NCBI RefSeq assembly: GCF_000344175.1
Contig: NZ_ALWW01000019.1
Location: 18 to 47,352 of the forward strand
Direction: 5' to 3'
Length of the DNA stretch: 47,335 bases
Origin: Listeria fleischmannii subsp. fleischmannii LU2006-1
GTDB lineage: Bacteria; Bacillota; Bacilli; Lactobacillales; Listeriaceae
A program made the translations under genes and the position numbers. Of the stretch, positions 1-9,359 are shown one piece after another (position 1 is the first letter of the stretch; every line of letters starts with the position of its first letter). Below the pieces are notes generated by a model. That model saw only the letters and a program-made list of their open reading frames with translations. It ran no database searches and was not told the origin of the DNA.

Positions 1-1554
1 AAAAAAATTATTTTTTGGGTTTTGGGACTAGGTGCTTTTTCAGGAGCTTACGTACCTGCATTTGAAGAAATTGCTAAAGGAACTGGTTTAATCGGTATGT
101 ATGAAACGATGCAAAACCCGGCCATGATTTCGATGGTAGGACCAACGCCTGTCCAAAATGCGGCTGATTACACGTTAGGTGCGATGTATTCAAATGAAAT
201 GCTTCTTTTTTGCGGGTTGTTCGCAATGATTATTTCTGCTCTTCATGTAGTCGGTCATACGAGAAAAGAAGAAGATTTAGGGCTTACTGAACTTGTTCGC
301 TCCTTTCAAGTTGGCCGCCAATCGAATTCGCTTGCGGTCATTATTGAAACGGTTGTAATTAATATACTGCTTGGCGCTGTTACGGCTATCATTATGATGA
401 GCTTTGGGGCGACAAGTATAACGCCAGGCGGGTCTGTTCTCTTTGGGGCATCAATTGCTGCTGCGGGATTAATTGGTGCTGTTATTGCGCTTGTTTTGGC
501 GCAAATTATGCCAAACTCATCAAGCGCAACAGGCGCTTCGCTAGGAATTGTAGGTCTTTTGTATATTTTGCGTGCTGGAACGGATGTCACAAATGTAGAT
601 TTGTCGATGTTAAATCCAATGGGGTGGGTATACTTGACCTATCCTTTTACCGAAAATAATGTTCTGCCGCTTTTATATGCTGCTCTTTTTAGTTTAGTGC
701 TTATTGTGGCTGCTTTTATGCTCGAAGGAAAGCGGGATATGGGAGCGGGCTATTTACCTGAACGCGAAGGACGTGCTGTGGCAAAAAAATCACTGCTTTC
801 TGTATGGGGATTATTTTTCAAAATTAACAAAGGTGTCATTAATGGCTGGCTCGTTGCCTTTGTTGTAATGGGCGCGGCTTACGGCTCGATTTACGGCGAT
901 ATGCAGTCGTTTTTAGAAAGTAATGATCTAGTGAAGCAAATGTTTACACAATCGGGTGTTTCGATTGAGGAATCTTTTACGGCGACGATTATGATGGTTT
1001 TAGTCAGCCTCGTTTCGATTCTTCCAATCGCTATTATTAACAAACTTTTTGTGGAAGAAAGTCGGCTTCGCTTAAGTCAAATTTATGCATCAAAAGTAAC
1101 AAGAAGTAAATTGTACTGGACAACGATTTCGCTGGCCCTTATGTCAGCCGTATTGGGTATTTTGTTAGGAGTCGGCAGCTTAGGTGCAACGGCAATGTAT
1201 GTCATGAAAGGGAAGTCTGTTATGGACATGGGCGACTTTTTAGCGAGTGGGTTCAATTTCCTACCCTCCGTATTGTTTTTCGCAGGTCTAGCAGCGCTCG
1301 TTTTCGGATTTGTACCGAAATTCACCAAGCTCGTTTATGCATACTTGGGCTATTCATTTGCGCTTAACTATTTTAGTGGCATTTTAGATTTGCCGGACTG
1401 GTTCTTAAAAACTGCGATTCAAAGCTATATTCCGCAAATGCCAGTTGACCATTTTGATGCCCCAACATTTATCACCATTACAATTATCAGTATCGCCTTT
1501 ATCATTCTCGGTTATTTAGGTTATAAAAACCGCGATTTAATTGAAGGTGCTTAA
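1..1554 (+). CDS. ABC exporter permease, large tetronasin/polyketide-antibiotic type (5'-partial)
   Basis: The reading frame is open to the first base of the window, so the N-terminus is missing; 517 residues are visible. The protein is strongly hydrophobic with about ten visible membrane segments, arranged as two similar halves separated by a hydrophilic stretch around visible residues 240-270. This is the build of the 500-550 aa permeases annotated as exporters of polyketide antibiotics, which pair with a separate ATPase; that ATPase would lie upstream, outside the window. A TTG at 22 could serve as a start but has no convincing ribosome site, so truncation by the window edge is more likely. 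The family is inferred from size and topology; the substrate is unknown. Confidence 0.7.
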   Translation, partial: KKIIFWVLGLGAFSGAYVPAFEEIAKGTGLIGMYETMQNPAMISMVGPTPVQNAADYTLGAMYSNEMLLFCGLFAMIISALHVVGHTRKEEDLGLTELVRSFQVGRQSNSLAVIIETVVINILLGAVTAIIMMSFGATSITPGGSVLFGASIAAAGLIGAVIALVLAQIMPNSSSATGASLGIVGLLYILRAGTDVTNVDLSMLNPMGWVYLTYPFTENNVLPLLYAALFSLVLIVAAFMLEGKRDMGAGYLPEREGRAVAKKSLLSVWGLFFKINKGVINGWLVAFVVMGAAYGSIYGDMQSFLESNDLVKQMFTQSGVSIEESFTATIMMVLVSLVSILPIAIINKLFVEESRLRLSQIYASKVTRSKLYWTTISLALMSAVLGILLGVGSLGATAMYVMKGKSVMDMGDFLASGFNFLPSVLFFAGLAALVFGFVPKFTKLVYAYLGYSFALNYFSGILDLPDWFLKTAIQSYIPQMPVDHFDAPTFITITIISIAFIILGYLGYKNRDLIEGA

Positions 1555-1560
1555 AATGAA

Positions 1561-1788
1561 GCCGGTGAGTTTTACTCGCCGGCTCAGACTGCTGACAAAC
1601 GGCAATCTTCGTTGTTAAACCCTCCGTTCCGGTGCTCACGTACTCGAGTACGCTCCGCTCCGGTACTCGGATTTGCCTAGAATCTCACCATTTATCAGCA
1701 GTCTGATTGTGGTGAGAAGCGTTTTGTTTTACGTAATCTTTGAGTTTTTATACAATCTGAGACGGTGAGTTTTACTCGCCGTCTTTTT
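1561..1788. repeat. MITE-like palindromic intergenic element flanked by two near-identical hairpins
   Basis: Seen directly: a hairpin at 1561-1583 (GCCGG..CCGGC around TGAGTTTTACTC) and another at 1761-1783 (GACGG..CCGTC around the same core). Between them a perfect 12-bp inverted repeat, TCAGACTGCTGA at 1584-1595 and TCAGCAGTCTGA at 1695-1706, encloses about 100 bp. The interior holds the 14-bp palindrome CGTACTCGAGTACG (1639-1652) and two related direct repeats of the form TCCGNTCCGGTNCTC. A further pair, TCTCACCA/TGGTGAGA (1683-1690 and 1710-1717), flanks the right arm. No coding capacity is evident. This looks like a small non-autonomous mobile or structured repeat; whether it is dispersed elsewhere cannot be seen here. 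Confidence 0.6.
1761..1788 (+). terminator. intrinsic terminator after the ABC permease
   Basis: A GACGGTGAG/CTCGCCGTC-type stem is followed directly by five T. The similar hairpin at 1561-1583 lacks a T-run, so this copy is the likely functional terminator. Confidence 0.7.
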
Positions 1789-1845
1789 ACTTTCAACCGC
1801 ATTTTATAATATAATAGAAGAAAGATGAATTTTGGGGGAATAAAA

Positions 1846-2613
1846 ATGCTTTTTGATACACATGTACACTTAAATGACGCTGCTTTCAATGAAGATTTAG
1901 AAGAAGTAATAAAACGCGCTAAGGAAAATGATGTTTCGAAGATGGCGGTCGTAGGATTTAATCGTCCAACAATCGAACGAGCGCTTGAGCTAGCGGAACA
2001 ATACGATTTTATTTACTTAATTTTAGGCTGGCATCCTACAGATGCGATTGATTTTACAGATGCCGATTTAGATTATTTACGCGAACTTACAAAGCATCCT
2101 AAAATGGTTGCGCTAGGCGAAATGGGGCTGGATTATCATTGGGATACATCCCCAAAGGAAGTTCAATTTGAAGTTTTTCGCAAGCAAATTCGGTTAGCGA
2201 GGGAAGTCAAATTACCTATCGTCATTCATAACCGCGAAGCAACAGAAGACATCATCCAAATTTTAAAAGAGGAAAAAGCGGAAGAAGTTGGCGGAATTAT
2301 GCATTGCTTTGGTGAAACGGTAGAAGTGATGGAAGCATGTTTGGCGATGAATTTTTACATTTCATTTGGAGGAACGGTGACTTTTAAAAATGCAACACTA
2401 CCAAAAATTGCTGCCGAAGCTATACCAATTCATCGGATTTTAATTGAAACAGATGCGCCGTATCTCGCACCACACCCGAATCGAGGCAAAAGAAATGAAC
2501 CGGCATACGTCAAGTTGGTTGCCGAAAAAATTGCAGAATTGAAAGAAATGAAATATGAGGAAATCGCTAGAGCTACAATGGATAACGCTGAAAAGTTATT
2601 TCGCATCAATTAA
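1846..2613 (+). CDS. tatD: TatD family metal-dependent hydrolase / DNase
   Basis: 255 aa. TatD proteins are TIM-barrel amidohydrolase-like nucleases that use two metal ions to process DNA 3' ends. The signature metal ligands are present: D-T-H-x-H at residues 4-8, E in the LGEMGLDYHWD stretch, H in IVIHNREA, H in MHCFGE, and D in the C-terminal ETDAPYLAPHPNRGKRN motif. The start at 1846 is preceded by TTGGGGGAA at a suitable distance; an in-frame ATG at 1825 has no such site. Length is normal for the family. Its place upstream of the 3D-domain protein and rnmV matches Listeria and Bacillus order. Confidence 0.93.
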   Translation: MLFDTHVHLNDAAFNEDLEEVIKRAKENDVSKMAVVGFNRPTIERALELAEQYDFIYLILGWHPTDAIDFTDADLDYLRELTKHPKMVALGEMGLDYHWDTSPKEVQFEVFRKQIRLAREVKLPIVIHNREATEDIIQILKEEKAEEVGGIMHCFGETVEVMEACLAMNFYISFGGTVTFKNATLPKIAAEAIPIHRILIETDAPYLAPHPNRGKRNEPAYVKLVAEKIAELKEMKYEEIARATMDNAEKLFRIN

Positions 2614-2617
2614 TATT

Positions 2618-2634
2618 TGTAATATTGGTGTAAC
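2618..2634 (+). promoter_or_regulatory. candidate WalR (YycF) box
   Basis: TGTAAT-ATTGG-TGTAAC matches the published WalR consensus TGTWAH-N5-TGTWAH exactly. It starts 5 bp after tatD and about 275 bp upstream of the 3D/G5 cell-wall protein, a type of gene controlled by WalRK in related bacteria. The distance is long, so regulation is an inference. Confidence 0.4.
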
Positions 2635-2849
2635 AAAAGGCTATCTCTGTAATCTATTCTTAAGTTTAGGTCATAGGATAGAAATGGATTAGATGAAACC
2701 TCCTTATTTTATGCCTAAGTCTTGAGTCGTAGTTTTTTGACATCGAATTGTCATAAAGTCCACATAATTTAATTTTAGAGTTTTGAAATGGCTTTAAATC
2801 AACGTTTTTAATATTGTTTTGAGAAAATGTGAACAAAGATGGGCTAAAA

Positions 2850-2879
2850 TTGACAGTTCTTTCTTCCCCTGTATATAAT
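2850..2879 (+). promoter_or_regulatory. sigma-A promoter for the 3D/G5 protein
   Basis: TTGACA (2850-2855), 18-bp spacer, TATAAT (2874-2879). Both hexamers are perfect. The start codon at 2908 is close, leaving a leader of roughly 20 nt, so no riboswitch fits between. Upstream sequence 2635-2849 is AT-rich with nothing else recognised. Confidence 0.75.
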
Positions 2880-2907
2880 CACTAGCGAGTAGAAAGGGGA
2901 GAAATAT

Positions 2908-4164
2908 ATGACCATGGAAAACAGCAGTAACGTAGACCAGCCATCAAAGTGGAAATTACCTATTTTGATAGCAGGATTTGTTATTGTAGTAGCACTGGTT
3001 TTTTATTTCGTTTTCGAAGGAACAAAAAACGATATCACCATTTTAAATGCAGGTGAAAAAATTGAAGCTAAAACACATGCAGCTACAGTCGGTGAGGCTT
3101 TAGATGAAACAGGGATTAAATTAGGGGCGCATGATTCAGTGTCTCCGTCAAAAAATACAAAAATTAAAGACGGCATGGAAATTAATTTTTCTAAAGCTAG
3201 TCAAGTAAGCATTACAGATAATGGTAATGAAACAAAAGTATGGAGTACAAAGGCAACAGTGAAAGATTTGCTGAAGGACGAAAATATCACAACGCGTCCT
3301 CATGATGTTGTTAATGTAGCACTTGATACAAAAATCAAAGACGGTTTAAATGTGAAAATTGACCGCGCCATTAAACTAGTCCTACAAAACGGGGCTAAAA
3401 AAGAACAAGTTTGGTCTACAAAAGCAAATGTTGGGGACCTTTTATCTGAGAAGAATATTAAACTTCAAAAAGATGATCGCGTATCACCAGCTAAACATAC
3501 AGCTTTAAAAGAAGACATGGCAATTTTAGTTACATACGTAGATAAAAAAGCAGAAGAAAAAACAGAAAAAATTCATTTCGATACCGTATACAAAAACGAT
3601 TCTAGCCTTGAAAAAGGAGAAACGAAAGTTCTTTCTGCTGGAAAACAAGGTTCTAAAAAAGTGAAATACGAAATTGTTTTAGAAAATGGTAAAGAAAAAT
3701 CCCGCAAACGAATTAGTGAAGCAGTAGTTGCGAAGAGTGAAGATAAAGTGGTTGCTCGCGGAACAAAAGAAGCTCAAGTTATTGCGGTTAATAATCCAAG
3801 TAAGCAAAAAGCATCAACTTCGCGTGCAGAATCCAGTCAAGCAAGTTCGAAAGTGTCTTCCGCATCTTCTGCGGCACCTAGCACGAGCGGCGGGAAAACA
3901 TTTACAATGGAATCAACTGCTTATACAGGTGGCGGAACAACCGCGACGGGTATTAATTTAAGTGCGAATCCTGGTATGAAAGTTGTAGCAGTAGATCCAA
4001 GTGTAATTCCACTAGGCTCAAAAGTTTGGGTTGAAGGTTACGGAGTTGCGGTTGCTGGTGATACAGGCGGCGCGATTAAAGGAAATATTGTGGATGTTTA
4101 TTTCCCAGACCACGGTTCTTGTGTAAACTGGGGACGCAGAACAGTTACAGTACGTGTTTTATAA
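2908..4164 (+). CDS. G5/3D-domain cell-wall remodelling protein (YabE/RpfB-like)
   Basis: 418 aa. Order of parts: short cytoplasmic N-terminus; one membrane segment (residues ~15-35) acting as signal anchor; DUF348 repeats (about 40-205) with recurring VWSTKATVKDLL-type units; a G5 domain (about 208-290); a Ser/Ala-rich linker (about 300-330); and a C-terminal 3D domain (about 333-418) with the conserved D-T-G-G and DVYFPDH aspartates expected in the double-psi beta-barrel fold of stationary-phase survival muralytic enzymes. It probably acts outside the membrane on peptidoglycan, as a putative lytic transglycosylase. SD AAAGGGGA precedes the ATG. It lies upstream of rnmV-rsmA, matching lmo0186 in L. 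monocytogenes. Confidence 0.9.
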   Translation: MTMENSSNVDQPSKWKLPILIAGFVIVVALVFYFVFEGTKNDITILNAGEKIEAKTHAATVGEALDETGIKLGAHDSVSPSKNTKIKDGMEINFSKASQVSITDNGNETKVWSTKATVKDLLKDENITTRPHDVVNVALDTKIKDGLNVKIDRAIKLVLQNGAKKEQVWSTKANVGDLLSEKNIKLQKDDRVSPAKHTALKEDMAILVTYVDKKAEEKTEKIHFDTVYKNDSSLEKGETKVLSAGKQGSKKVKYEIVLENGKEKSRKRISEAVVAKSEDKVVARGTKEAQVIAVNNPSKQKASTSRAESSQASSKVSSASSAAPSTSGGKTFTMESTAYTGGGTTATGINLSANPGMKVVAVDPSVIPLGSKVWVEGYGVAVAGDTGGAIKGNIVDVYFPDHGSCVNWGRRTVTVRVL

Positions 4165-4177
4165 TTTTTAAATTTCT

Positions 4178-4212
4178 AAGCGGAGCCTCGTGAAAGAGGC
4201 TTCGCTTTTTTT
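4178..4212 (+). terminator. intrinsic terminator after the 3D/G5 gene
   Basis: A 12-bp stem AAGCGGAGCCTC/GAGGCTTCGCTT (one G-T wobble) with loop GTGAAA, followed by a run of seven T. Confidence 0.85.
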
Positions 4213-4260
4213 AGATGCTATGGTATGATAAGCATATTGATTTTAAAAAGGACGTTAGTG

Positions 4261-5713
<1,453 letters not shown>

Positions 5714-5740
5714 TTTTTACTAAGAAAGCGTATATAGTTG

Positions 5741-5769
5741 TTGACAATAGCCGTTTACACTGATAAAAT
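5741..5769 (+). promoter_or_regulatory. veg promoter P1
   Basis: TTGACA (5741-5746), 17-bp spacer, TAAAAT (5764-5769): a strong sigma-A promoter, as expected for veg in Bacilli. Confidence 0.75.
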
Positions 5770-5778
5770 ATTCTGTTA

Positions 5779-5807
5779 TTGATTTATTCTCCTCTTTATG
5801 GTATACT
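5779..5807 (+). promoter_or_regulatory. veg promoter P2
   Basis: TTGATT (5779-5784), 17-bp spacer, TATACT (5802-5807), close upstream of the veg ribosome site. Tandem promoters suggest high expression. Confidence 0.65.
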
Positions 5808-5830
5808 TTTATATAGTGAGGTGGAAAATA

Positions 5831-6088
5831 ATGCCAAAAACCATTGCAAGCATTAAGAAAAGCCTAGACGAGAGACTAGGAAGAGCTTTAACATTGAAAG
5901 CAAACGGAGGCCGTAAAAAAACGATTGAACGTTGCGGTGTTTTAGCAGAGACCTATCCATCCGTTTTCATTGTTGAACTAAATCAAGATGAAAACAACTT
6001 TGAAAGAGTGTCTTACAGTTACACAGACATTCTAACAGATGCAGTAGAACTAGAGTTTACAGACGATAAAACAGAAGTCGCATTATAA
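5831..6088 (+). CDS. veg: Veg family protein
   Basis: 85 aa from ATG 5831, preceded by GAGGTGG. Veg is a small, highly expressed protein; in Bacillus subtilis it stimulates biofilm matrix genes, apparently by acting on SinR. The characteristic N-terminal basic segment ([20 protein letters not shown]) and the [14 protein letters not shown] element are present. It is monocistronic between its own tandem promoters and a terminator. Synteny rsmA-veg-ispE is standard for Listeria and Bacillus. Its precise role in Listeria is not established. Confidence 0.93.
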   Translation: MPKTIASIKKSLDERLGRALTLKANGGRKKTIERCGVLAETYPSVFIVELNQDENNFERVSYSYTDILTDAVELEFTDDKTEVAL

Positions 6089-6096
6089 TGAAAAGC

Positions 6097-6127
6097 AAGC
6101 CGAATCTCATAAGAGGTTCGGCTTTTT
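6097..6127 (+). terminator. veg terminator
   Basis: Stem AGCCGAA/TTCGGCT with a 12-nt loop followed by TTTTT. Confidence 0.8.
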
Positions 6128-6130
6128 GCT

Positions 6131-6425
6131 TGGCCTCTAAGGAAGCGTAGTTTGCTTCCATAGAGGCCAAGCATGAACTTGGGCGAAGCCCGAGTTCGAG
6201 CCCCGAAATCTCTAAGGAAGCGTAGTCTGCTTCCATAGAGGCCAAGCATGAACTTGGGCAAAGCCCGAGTTCGAGCCTCAAAATCTCAAAGGAAGCGTAG
6301 TTTGCTTCCCTAGAGGCCAAGCGTGAACTTGGGCAAAGCCCCGAGTTCGGGCCCCAAAATCTCAAAGGAAGCGTAGTTTGCATCCATAGAGGGGCCAAGC
6401 GTGAACTCAGGACTTAGCCCTCGAA
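6131..6425. repeat. tandem array of four 75-76 bp double-hairpin units
   Basis: Units begin with GGAAGCGTAG at 6141, 6216, 6291 and 6367 (periods 75, 75, 76). Each unit holds hairpin A (GGAAGC, 7-nt loop, GCTTCC) and hairpin B (GAACTTGGGC, 3-nt loop, GCCCGAGTTC, e.g. 6175-6197), joined by TAGAGGCCAAGC. In unit 1 hairpin A is extended by an outer TGGCCTCT/AGAGGCCA stem. Unit 4 is the most degenerate: GCATCC for GCTTCC and a broken hairpin B. Minus-strand open frames across it are by-products of the period being nearly a multiple of three. The remaining 6426-6600 is AT-rich and holds the ispE promoter region, with nothing else recognised. Confidence 0.85.
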
Positions 6426-6607
6426 ATCGCACAGCATACTCGCTGAAAACAAACAGCAAAAACCTCCTAACTTACATTCTAAACCCTCTTTCATTCAAAA
6501 ATAGCCGCCATAATTCTAATTTAAGCGTATAATTCAAGCTACATATTTTGTTCGGCATATGATAAAATAAACGAAGAGATTTAGAAGGATGTACGGAGGC
6601 CGAAAAA

Positions 6608-7468
6608 ATGAAAATAACAATAAAGGCGCCAGCTAAAATCAATTTGTCACTTGATGCCTTGTATAAGCGAGAAGATGGTTATCATGAAGTGGAGATGGTC
6701 ATGACAACAATTGATTTATCGGATAGTTTGCAGCTTGAATTACTTGAGGAAGACCGAATTGAATTAGATGTCAACGCGCACTTTATTCCTGATGATAAAC
6801 GTAACTTAATTTACCAGGCGGCGGAGCTTTTAAAAAATCGCTATGATGTTAAAAAAGGTGTGAAGATTACACTGGATAAGCAAATCCCTGTTTCGGCGGG
6901 TCTTGCTGGGGGCAGCACAGATGCGGCAGCTACATTTAAAGGGCTAAACAAACTTTGGAACTTAGGGCTTTCTTTAGAAAAGTTGGCTGATTTAAGTGCT
7001 GAAATTGGCTCTGATATTGCCTTTTGTTTATATGGTGGAACGGCGCTTGCGACTGGACGCGGAGAATTGATTGAGCGTTTAAATCGTATGCCGGGTTGCT
7101 GGATTATTTTAGCAAAGCCGAATATAGGGGTCCAAACGCCTTCTGTTTACAAAGAATTACGTGTTCAGGAAGTGGGACACCCGAATACTAAAAAAATGCT
7201 TGAGGCGATATCTAGGGGCGATTTAGACGGTATTTTTGATTCGATGGGGAATGTGCTTGAAAGCGTTACACTTGAAAAAAATAGTCAGGTTAAACAGTTG
7301 AAAGATAAAATGCTTGAATTTGGTGCTGATGCGGCGATGATGAGCGGAAGTGGGCCAACTGTTTTTGCGATTGTTAAACAACATTCGCGGGCTAAGCGCG
7401 TTTATAATGGACTGCGGGGTTTTTGTAATGAGGTTTACATGGTAAGACCGTTATCATATGATGACTAA
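6608..7468 (+). CDS. ispE: 4-(cytidine 5'-diphospho)-2-C-methyl-D-erythritol kinase
   Basis: 286 aa. IspE phosphorylates CDP-methylerythritol with ATP in the non-mevalonate (MEP) isoprenoid pathway. GHMP-kinase motifs are clear: N-terminal [13 protein letters not shown], the ATP-binding glycine-rich loop [14 protein letters not shown] (about residues 95-109), and motif 3 [12 protein letters not shown] near the C-terminus. SD GGAGG precedes the ATG by 8-9 nt. Length is typical. It follows the repeat array and precedes the chbG-like gene by 17 nt, so the two probably form an operon. Confidence 0.96.
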   Translation: MKITIKAPAKINLSLDALYKREDGYHEVEMVMTTIDLSDSLQLELLEEDRIELDVNAHFIPDDKRNLIYQAAELLKNRYDVKKGVKITLDKQIPVSAGLAGGSTDAAATFKGLNKLWNLGLSLEKLADLSAEIGSDIAFCLYGGTALATGRGELIERLNRMPGCWIILAKPNIGVQTPSVYKELRVQEVGHPNTKKMLEAISRGDLDGIFDSMGNVLESVTLEKNSQVKQLKDKMLEFGADAAMMSGSGPTVFAIVKQHSRAKRVYNGLRGFCNEVYMVRPLSYDD

Positions 7469-7485
7469 ATTAAGGGAGGAAGAAT

Positions 7486-8223
7486 ATGAAACTTATTTTT
7501 AATGCGGACGATTTTGGGATGACGAAAGGTGCGGTTTACGGGACGCTTGATGCGTATAAAAATGGTGTCGTGCGATCAACGACCATGCTTGCTAATGGAT
7601 ATGCGTTTGATTTAGGCGTGCAAATTGCAAAGGAAAACCCGGGTCTTGATATAGGTGTACATTTGGCGCTTACGTTTGGTAAGCCGGTTTTAAAAGATTT
7701 GAAGACGCTTGTTGATTATGAGGGTAAGTTTTATCGAAATATTAATGAATTGCTCCAAAACGCACCTGATTTTAGTCTAGAAGAGGTGGAACGTGAATTT
7801 ACGGCGCAAATTGAAAAAATAAAAGCGGCGGGTATCGCGTTCACGCACTTTGATGTCCACCACATGCTTGAACCGCATATTTATGAAGTGGAACATCGTT
7901 TGGCGGAAAAATACGGGGTCAGTGTTAGGCGTGCTCTTCCAGAAGTGGGCTACGAGCGTGTCACAACAACAGACGTGTTTATGAATGATTTTTATGCAGA
8001 AGGTGTTACCATGGCAACTATCCGCAAAATTGTCGAACAATATAAGGGGACGGATAAAGTTATTGAAATTATGACGCACCCTGCCTTTTAGATGAAAAAT
8101 TACTTGCTATATCAAGCTATGCGGATATCCGAATGAAAGAGGTAACGCTTCTTACATCGAAAGAGTTGCAAAATTATTTAGCGCAGGAGAATGTGACGCT
8201 TGCAAGTTTCCGTGATTTGTAAA
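7486..8223 (+). CDS. ChbG/YdjC-like carbohydrate deacetylase (two compensating frameshifts)
   Basis: The YdjC/ChbG family removes an acetyl group from chito- and other amino-sugar oligosaccharides. The N-terminal FNADDFGM metal motif (residues 4-11), the H in DIGVHLALTFG and the FTHFDVHHML motif are all present. The frame stops early at 8089-8091, giving 201 aa, but the expected C-terminus continues in another frame from 8091 and returns to the original frame by 8164, ending at TAA 8221-8223. One T missing from the TTTT at 8086-8089 and one A too many in AAAA (8160-8163) would restore a 245-aa protein. Sequencing error is likely; the gene is otherwise intact. Confidence 0.8.
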
Positions 8224-8255
8224 AACGAATTTCAAATGATAAAACTCTTTTAAGT

Positions 8256-8284
8256 TGTCAAGATATATGAAGTCTTTTATAATA
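8256..8284 (+). promoter_or_regulatory. purR promoter
   Basis: TTGTCA (8256-8261), 17-bp spacer, TATAAT (8279-8284). The leader to the purR ATG is about 65 nt. No clear PurBox pair was recognised around it. Confidence 0.7.
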
Positions 8285-8353
8285 AAGAAAAATACGTTAC
8301 AAACATTTTATTTTTTGTTTTAATATACGGAATTAAAAAAGGGAAGAGAGAGT

Positions 8354-9175
8354 ATGAAAATTCGGCGTAGTGAACGTTTAATTGATATGACAGAGTTTTT
8401 GCTTAGTCATCCGCGCAAATTAGTCCCTCTTACGATGTTTGCTGAACGTTATAGCTCGGCTAAATCATCTATTAGTGAGGATTTGGTGATTATAAAGAAA
8501 ACGTTTGAAGATCGTGGCATCGGTACGCTTGAAACGGTCCCTGGGGCTGCGGGTGGTGTGCGTTATATTTCTATCGCTGGGAATGCAGATGTGCTTGATT
8601 TTGTGCAAACACTCTGTAACCGAATTGCTGAGCCGAATCGTCTTTTGCCAGGTGGGTATTTATATTTATCGGATCTTTTAGGGGAGCCAGTAACTTTAAA
8701 GGCAATTGGGAAGATTCTTGCTACTAAATTTAACAACCAGCCTATTGATGCTATTATGACGGTGGCAACAAAAGGTATTCCAATTGCTCAAGCTGTGGCA
8801 GAGCATTTAAGTGTTCCTTTTGTAATTGTACGTCGTGATAGTAAAGTAACAGAAGGCTCAACAGTTAGTATAAATTATGTATCAGGTTCAACTAAACGTA
8901 TTGAAAAAATGGAATTGTCGAAAAGGAGCCTTGCTGAAGGTTCAAACGTGCTTGTTGTCGATGATTTTATGAAAGCTGGCGGGACGGTAAATGGTATGAA
9001 AAATTTACTGGAAGAATTCAACGCGAATTTAGTTGGTATTGCGGTTTTGGTGGAGTCGGAATACGCGGAAGAGCGTCTTGTAGATGACTATGTTTCGCTT
9101 GTGAAAATTAAAAATGTAAATGTAAAAGAAAAACAAATTGAAGTGGTGGAAGGAAATTACTTCACGGTGAGTTAA
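8354..9175 (+). CDS. purR: purine operon repressor PurR
   Basis: 273 aa. PurR binds PurBoxes upstream of purine genes and is released from DNA by PRPP. The N-terminal winged helix-turn-helix spans about residues 1-72 and the rest is a type I phosphoribosyltransferase fold. The PRPP loop VLVVDDFMKAGGT lies at about 199-211. SD GGGAAGAGAGAG precedes ATG 8354. Length equals the Bacillus and Listeria proteins. In Bacillus, purR leads into yabJ-spoVG; here an efflux operon separates purR from spoVG, as in L. monocytogenes. Confidence 0.96.
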   Translation: MKIRRSERLIDMTEFLLSHPRKLVPLTMFAERYSSAKSSISEDLVIIKKTFEDRGIGTLETVPGAAGGVRYISIAGNADVLDFVQTLCNRIAEPNRLLPGGYLYLSDLLGEPVTLKAIGKILATKFNNQPIDAIMTVATKGIPIAQAVAEHLSVPFVIVRRDSKVTEGSTVSINYVSGSTKRIEKMELSKRSLAEGSNVLVVDDFMKAGGTVNGMKNLLEEFNANLVGIAVLVESEYAEERLVDDYVSLVKIKNVNVKEKQIEVVEGNYFTVS

Positions 9176-9181
9176 ACTAAG

Positions 9182-9206
9182 GAAGTCAGTAGCTGGCTTC
9201 TTTTTC
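9182..9206 (+). terminator. purR terminator
   Basis: Stem GAAGTCAG/CTGGCTTC (one wobble) with a TAG loop, followed by TTTTT. Confidence 0.75.
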
Positions 9207-9292
9207 TTGTGCCCTGAAAAACGGACCATAGCCTTAAGTTCGTATAAACGCACGTTTTCCCGAAAAGAAATCAGTCCAGCGCTGTACGTTGC

Positions 9293-9329
9293 TTGCGCGT
9301 TTTTATGGTAGAATGTATAAATATTCTAC
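9293..9329 (+). promoter_or_regulatory. efflux operon promoter with overlapping operator-like inverted repeat
   Basis: TTGCGC (9293-9298), 17-bp spacer, TATAAA (9316-9321). A perfect inverted repeat GTAGAAT-N8-ATTCTAC (9308-9329) encloses the -10 box, the geometry of a repressor operator. No regulator gene is adjacent, so the binding protein is unknown. Confidence 0.5.
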
Positions 9330-9359
9330 AAATACATAACTCATAGAGGAGGAAATAAG

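Noticed and set aside
6019-6398. Minus-strand open frames across the 75-bp repeats encoding repeated LGLYGSKLRFLR-like peptides
   Set aside because: They are open only because the repeat period is 75 (a multiple of three). No ribosome site, no promoter and no known family; the DNA-level hairpins explain the conservation.
6131-6425. CRISPR array
   Set aside because: The whole 75-bp unit repeats; there are no unique spacers between short identical repeats and no cas genes nearby.
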